The notes under the pieces were generated by a model. It made no database searches. It saw only the letters and a program-made list of their open reading frames with translations, and had not been told where the DNA came from. Positions 6,113 to 8,616 of a stretch of DNA of 8,616 bases are shown here, piece after piece. Each line of letters starts with the position of its first letter. Within the stretch, counting starts at the first letter, position 1. The position numbers were made by a program, and so were the translations under genes. This DNA is from Acidobacteriota bacterium (lineage in GTDB: Bacteria; Acidobacteriota; Terriglobia; Terriglobales; Acidobacteriaceae). The DNA lies in assembly GCA_003225655.1 (NCBI GenBank), contig QIAW01000080.1, forward strand, positions 1-8,616, read 5' to 3'.

Positions 6113-6172
6113 TACTATAGTGATTCGATTTTGCTTTGCAAGGCCGTGTTCCCCGTCTACACTGCGTCTTAC

Positions 6173-6178
6173 AGGAGG
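6173..6178 (+). promoter_or_regulatory. Shine-Dalgarno sequence that sets the VOC gene 2 start
   Basis: AGGAGG ends directly at an in-frame ATG (6179) and lies 6 bases before ATG 6185. The spacing selects 6185 and rules out starts farther upstream in the same frame (for example 6131). Confidence 0.7.
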
Positions 6179-6184
6179 ATGTTT

Positions 6185-6526
6185 ATGATTAAGGCGGTAA
6201 AGTTTGTGAGCATTCCCGTGCGAGATCAGGATCAAGCAGTTAGTTTCTATACGGAAAAGCTCGGGTTTGACAACAAGCAGCGTTGGATAGAACTGCGTAT
6301 TCCAGGCAGCGAAACCAAGGTAGTTCTATTCACGCCTCCTGGCCACGAAGATCGGATCGGTTCTTTTTGTAATGTGACGTTTATGACGGACGACATCGAT
6401 CGGACATATCAAGAGTTGAAAGACCGCGGAGTGGTGTTTACAGCTCCTCCCACGAAACAACCGTGGGGCCAGTTTGCGAAGTTCCGGGATGTAGATGGCT
6501 ATCAATTTGTTCTTTCGACCAAATAA
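6185..6526 (+). CDS. VOC-family (glyoxalase-like) protein 2
   Basis: A 113-residue cytoplasmic vicinal-oxygen-chelate protein. The first module is MIKAVKFVSIPVRDQDQAVS followed by FYTEKLGF, the standard family opening. The second is FCNVTFMTDDIDRTYQELKD followed by RGVVFTAPPTKQPWG and FRDVDGYQFVLST. The usual first-strand metal ligand (His or Glu) is replaced by Ser9, and the last strand ends FVLS without Glu. It may therefore act without the classical metal site, as many VOC proteins of this subtype appear to. The start is fixed by the AGGAGG 6 bases upstream. It diverges from the winged-helix gene and is probably controlled from the same palindromic region. The next gene begins 39 bp downstream on the same strand, so an operon with the broken lipocalin-like gene and the DUF3052-like gene is plausible. 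The substrate is unknown. Confidence 0.92.
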   Translation: MIKAVKFVSIPVRDQDQAVSFYTEKLGFDNKQRWIELRIPGSETKVVLFTPPGHEDRIGSFCNVTFMTDDIDRTYQELKDRGVVFTAPPTKQPWGQFAKFRDVDGYQFVLSTK

Positions 6527-6565
6527 TCCGGTCCTCGTTTCAATGTTCTGTGAAAGGAAACAGCC

Positions 6566-7083
6566 ATGCTGAAAACAATTGCTTGCGCAGCATTCAGCCT
6601 ACTAAGCGTAGCCGTTATAGCACAACAGAACCCAGCGCCCCAGCCTAAACGGATGCTCACCTGGGTCGCGGCCCAAGCTCCCCAGGTAAAGCGACTCTCC
6701 GACGCACTCTCCGGTAAGTGGAAAACCACAGAGAAGTTCGAAGCCGATGAGTTCCGATACTCGACTACAAATCACAAAGCAGTATGGGGTCGTATTCCAG
6801 CACCCGAATCATCTACTGGGACGGTCGGGCTGGCGACTACAGGGCCTTTTACTGCGACAGCCTACAACCGGGCGGATGCGGTGGAGCAGGTACCGGCAAA
6901 TGGGAAGGCAAAGACCTTGTCTTCGAATCGACTACTAAGGGGCATCGTGGATCCATCCAGGTGAATGAGCGGTTCTCCGATATTTCAAGTGTGGGCTTTA
7001 CCTTCTCGTTGGATGTGGTCGATCGGGGCAAGTCCGAGCGGAGCTTGACGATTCAAGCGCGCAAAATGGGAGCAAAACCGTGA
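6566..7083 (+). pseudogene. Secreted lipocalin-like (DUF1579-type) gene broken by deletion and frameshift
   Basis: Two adjacent frames hold the two halves of one protein. The first (from ATG 6566, with AAAGGA upstream) begins with a signal peptide, MLKTIACAAFSLLSVAVIAQ, then continues to LSDALSGKWKTTEKFEADEF at about 6754. The second, entered after 6750, starts ILDYKSQSSMGSYSSTRIIY and runs through WDGRAGDYRAFYCDS, GTGKWEGKDLVFE and VNERFSDISSVGFTFSLD to the TGA at 7081-7083. In the family, a weight-and-score strand region normally separates the 'GKW' strand from the 'LDY' strand. Here roughly 20-30 residues are missing at the point where the frame changes, which suggests a small deletion. 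Without it the product would be a secreted beta-barrel protein of unknown ligand. The first frame continues without stop to 6964 and may give a false C-terminus. The DUF1579 assignment is tentative; the break is clear. Confidence 0.75.
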
Positions 7084-7487
7084 GGTCATCTGAACTCGCA
7101 CGAAAATTGGGAATCAAACCCGGAATGACGGTGCTCCTTCAGGGCGTTCCGTCAGGGTTCGCCGCACAGTTGGGGAGCTTGCCCGACGGAGCGAAGCTGC
7201 TGAAGACCTCAACCGGCGGAGCCGACTTTGTAATCGCCTTCGTACGGTGCAAAGCCGATGTAAAAACGATGGCACCCTCTGCACTCAGCGCCGTTGTCGA
7301 CAACGGTCTTCTGTGGTTCGCGTATCCCAAGAAATCAGGTCCGTTGCAGTCCGACCTCTCGCGAGATAGCGGGTGGGAGCCGTTGTTTGCAGCCGGGTTT
7401 GATAGCGTCGCCCAGATTTCGATCGACGAAACGTGGACAGGTTTCCGTTTCCGCCCCAAGCACCTCGTCGGAAAACGGCCTCGGTAG
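7080..7487 (+). CDS. DUF3052-family-like protein
   Basis: A 135-residue cytoplasmic protein of unknown function. It opens RSSELARKLGIKPGMTVLLQ (2-21), then a segment FVIAFVRCKADVKTMAP (50-66) and GLLWFAYPKKSG (77-88), and ends WEPLFAAGFDSVAQISIDETWTGFRFRP. This order (S-x-L-A-x-K-L-G-I-K-P-G, x-L-W-x-x-x-P-K-K and D-E-T-W-S/T-x-x-x-F) matches DUF3052-type proteins. The fold may be related to a small SAM-methyltransferase-like domain, but the ligand-binding loops are not convincing. The GTG start at 7080 overlaps the TGA of the preceding broken gene (GTGA), with GGGAG about 8 bases upstream. Normal expression was probably coupled to that gene. The frameshift upstream should not abolish coupling if ribosomes can still start in the second frame, which is uncertain. 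Confidence 0.85.
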   Translation: MRSSELARKLGIKPGMTVLLQGVPSGFAAQLGSLPDGAKLLKTSTGGADFVIAFVRCKADVKTMAPSALSAVVDNGLLWFAYPKKSGPLQSDLSRDSGWEPLFAAGFDSVAQISIDETWTGFRFRPKHLVGKRPR

Positions 7488-7673
7488 TATGGTTCTATCC
7501 CCGGCGAAATACAAACACAAGTCGTGGGAATTGCTCTCCATGTGGCCTCCACAAAGTCAGCTATGAAGTAGCGTGATTCGGCCCGGCAGATGCGCCGTGC
7601 GAGTCTTCATGCTCTATTCCCGGACGGATGACGGCTACTCGGCACTGACCCACTTATCCTCCACTCTTCCACG

Positions 7674-7706
7674 TTGCCCCCAGGCTTCGCCAGGATTTAC
7701 GATAAT
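7674..7706 (+). promoter_or_regulatory. Candidate promoter for a possibly leaderless permease transcript
   Basis: TTGCCC (7674-7679) and TACGAT (7698-7703) are 18 bp apart, or GATAAT (7701-7706) can serve as the -10 with a longer spacer. Either places transcription start at about 7710-7713, on top of ATG 7711. No Shine-Dalgarno sequence lies at a normal distance; AGGA is 15 bases away. This is a weak inference. Confidence 0.3.
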
Positions 7707-7710
7707 AGTG

Positions 7711-8616
7711 ATGTCCATGAAGCCCCAACAGGTCCTGCGGCACCCGGTGAAGACCTTCCGCGAGGGCCAGCAAGCCACCCAGCACTACCGCGCGGAGCTG
7801 AGCGAGATTGCCATGGTGGCCATTGATTCCTTTCGCCAGAACAAGATTCGCTTCGTGCTGACCGCCTTAGGCATGGTGATCGGCACGGCTTCGCTCATCC
7901 TGGTGGTGACCATCGGGCTTACGGGAAAGCACTACATCCTGACGCAGATTCAGAACATCGGCTCCAACGTAATCTGGGCGGAATACAAAGGTGAGGGACC
8001 GCGGGCCACGCCGGTGGCGGCCGACTATCTCACCGTGGACGACATGACAGCAGCCCTGCAACTGGTTCCGGGGCTACAGGCTGCTTCTCCCGTGGCCAGC
8101 TTGGCCGAGCGCATGCCTCTGGGGAGCGGCAAGGAAGGCGACGTAAACGTTCTGGGGGTCATGCCCGATTACCGCATTGTGCGCAATTTGAAGGTCCTGG
8201 CCGGACGCTTCTTCGACGCCGATGACTCCCGCCAGAAGGTCGGGTTGATAACGGAAAAATTCGCCAATGAGCTTTTCGGCAGCCAGAATGCGGCCGTAGG
8301 CCAAACCATCAAAATCAGCGGACTGCCCTTTACCATTATCGGGACCTTCCGCGAGAGCACGGATACCTTCGGCAACTCCGAGGTCACCAACCATACCGTG
8401 CTGATTCCCTACACCATCAGCCGCTACTTCACCGGCAACAACAATGTGAAGCAATTGTATTTTTCCATGACGGATGCTTCTCAAGTACCGCAGGGTACCG
8501 AGCAGATCAGGCAGGTCATTGTCTCCCGCCACCGGCCGGAATCAACCTACGAGATGGGGAACCTGACAGAGATTCTGAAGACCGCCGGCGTCATCGCCAA
8601 TATTGTGACCATCGTC
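7711..8616 (+). CDS. MacB-type ABC transporter permease, truncated by window edge
   Basis: An inner-membrane subunit of a MacB/FtsX-type transporter. The frame is open to the window end (302 codons from ATG 7711, or 300 from ATG 7717). A cytoplasmic N-terminal segment with basic and polar residues (1-35) precedes IAMVAIDSFRQNKIRFVLTA, the first membrane helix LGMVIGTASLILVVTIGL (about 52-70) and the family's amphipathic HYILTQIQNIGSN stretch. The periplasmic MacB_PCD domain then shows GVMPDYRIVRNLKVLAGRFF, VGLITEKFANELFG and GQTIKISGLPFTIIGTFRES. The window ends as the next membrane helix begins (VIANIVTIV). No ATPase domain is fused at the N-terminus, so an ATP-binding partner must be encoded elsewhere. 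The substrate is unknown; relatives move peptides, lipoproteins or drugs. The 223 bp upstream (7488-7710) contain no gene that I can support. Confidence 0.93.
   Translation, partial: MSMKPQQVLRHPVKTFREGQQATQHYRAELSEIAMVAIDSFRQNKIRFVLTALGMVIGTASLILVVTIGLTGKHYILTQIQNIGSNVIWAEYKGEGPRATPVAADYLTVDDMTAALQLVPGLQAASPVASLAERMPLGSGKEGDVNVLGVMPDYRIVRNLKVLAGRFFDADDSRQKVGLITEKFANELFGSQNAAVGQTIKISGLPFTIIGTFRESTDTFGNSEVTNHTVLIPYTISRYFTGNNNVKQLYFSMTDASQVPQGTEQIRQVIVSRHRPESTYEMGNLTEILKTAGVIANIVTIV

Noticed and set aside
5766..6526. Toxin-antitoxin pair made of the winged-helix protein and its neighbour
   Set aside because: The genes are divergent, not overlapping, and the partner is a clear VOC-fold protein with no toxin features.
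1..8616. CRISPR array, tRNA, rRNA, transposase or phage genes
   Set aside because: No regular spaced repeats, no tRNA-like cloverleaf that I could recognise, and no transposase or phage motifs in any frame.

Overview
The window looks like chromosomal DNA of a soil Acidobacteriota-type bacterium. The evidence is indirect. The GC content is moderately high, and the families present often occur together in that phylum: an ankyrin protein with a conserved N-terminal cap, VOC proteins, a DUF1801 remnant, a DUF3052-like protein, a free-standing MacB-type permease, and a secreted protein resembling ones I associate with acidobacteria. No tRNA, rRNA, CRISPR array, transposase or phage gene is visible. 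All gaps between genes are shorter than 300 bases.

Left part (1-3196, minus strand). Reading in the direction of transcription, this holds a truncated second copy of the dinB start (3088 to 2780), a secreted protein of unknown function (2783 to 1434), the broken 3' end of a DUF1801 gene (about 1412 to 1216), a small GNAT-fold acetyltransferase (1093 to 791), and the start of the main DNA polymerase IV gene dinB (644, running off the left edge). The two dinB copies share exactly 306 bp at 93.5% identity without gaps. The short copy stops one codon before the catalytic Asp-Glu segment. It is joined directly to the secreted-protein gene, whose GTG start codon spans the joint and whose signal peptide has lost its N-region. 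This is a rearranged, decaying stretch.

Middle part (3197-5651, plus strand). A probable promoter is followed by a strong ribosome binding site and a 514-residue ankyrin-repeat protein. A 65-residue two-helix membrane protein follows 15 bp downstream, probably in the same operon. After a short region with small repeats comes a VOC-family gene.

Right part (5652-8616). A small winged-helix regulator (minus) and a second VOC gene (plus) diverge from an AT-rich intergenic region. That region carries a perfect 9-2-9 inverted repeat, a good candidate operator. Downstream of the second VOC gene lie a secreted lipocalin-like gene broken by an internal deletion and frameshift, and a DUF3052-like gene whose GTG start overlaps its stop. 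After 223 bp without a gene, a MacB-type ABC permease begins and runs off the right edge; its start lacks a good ribosome binding site and may be leaderless.

I see no complete new defence or metabolic system. The most notable points are the dinB fragment that forms the start of another gene, and the palindromic operator between the regulator and the VOC gene.
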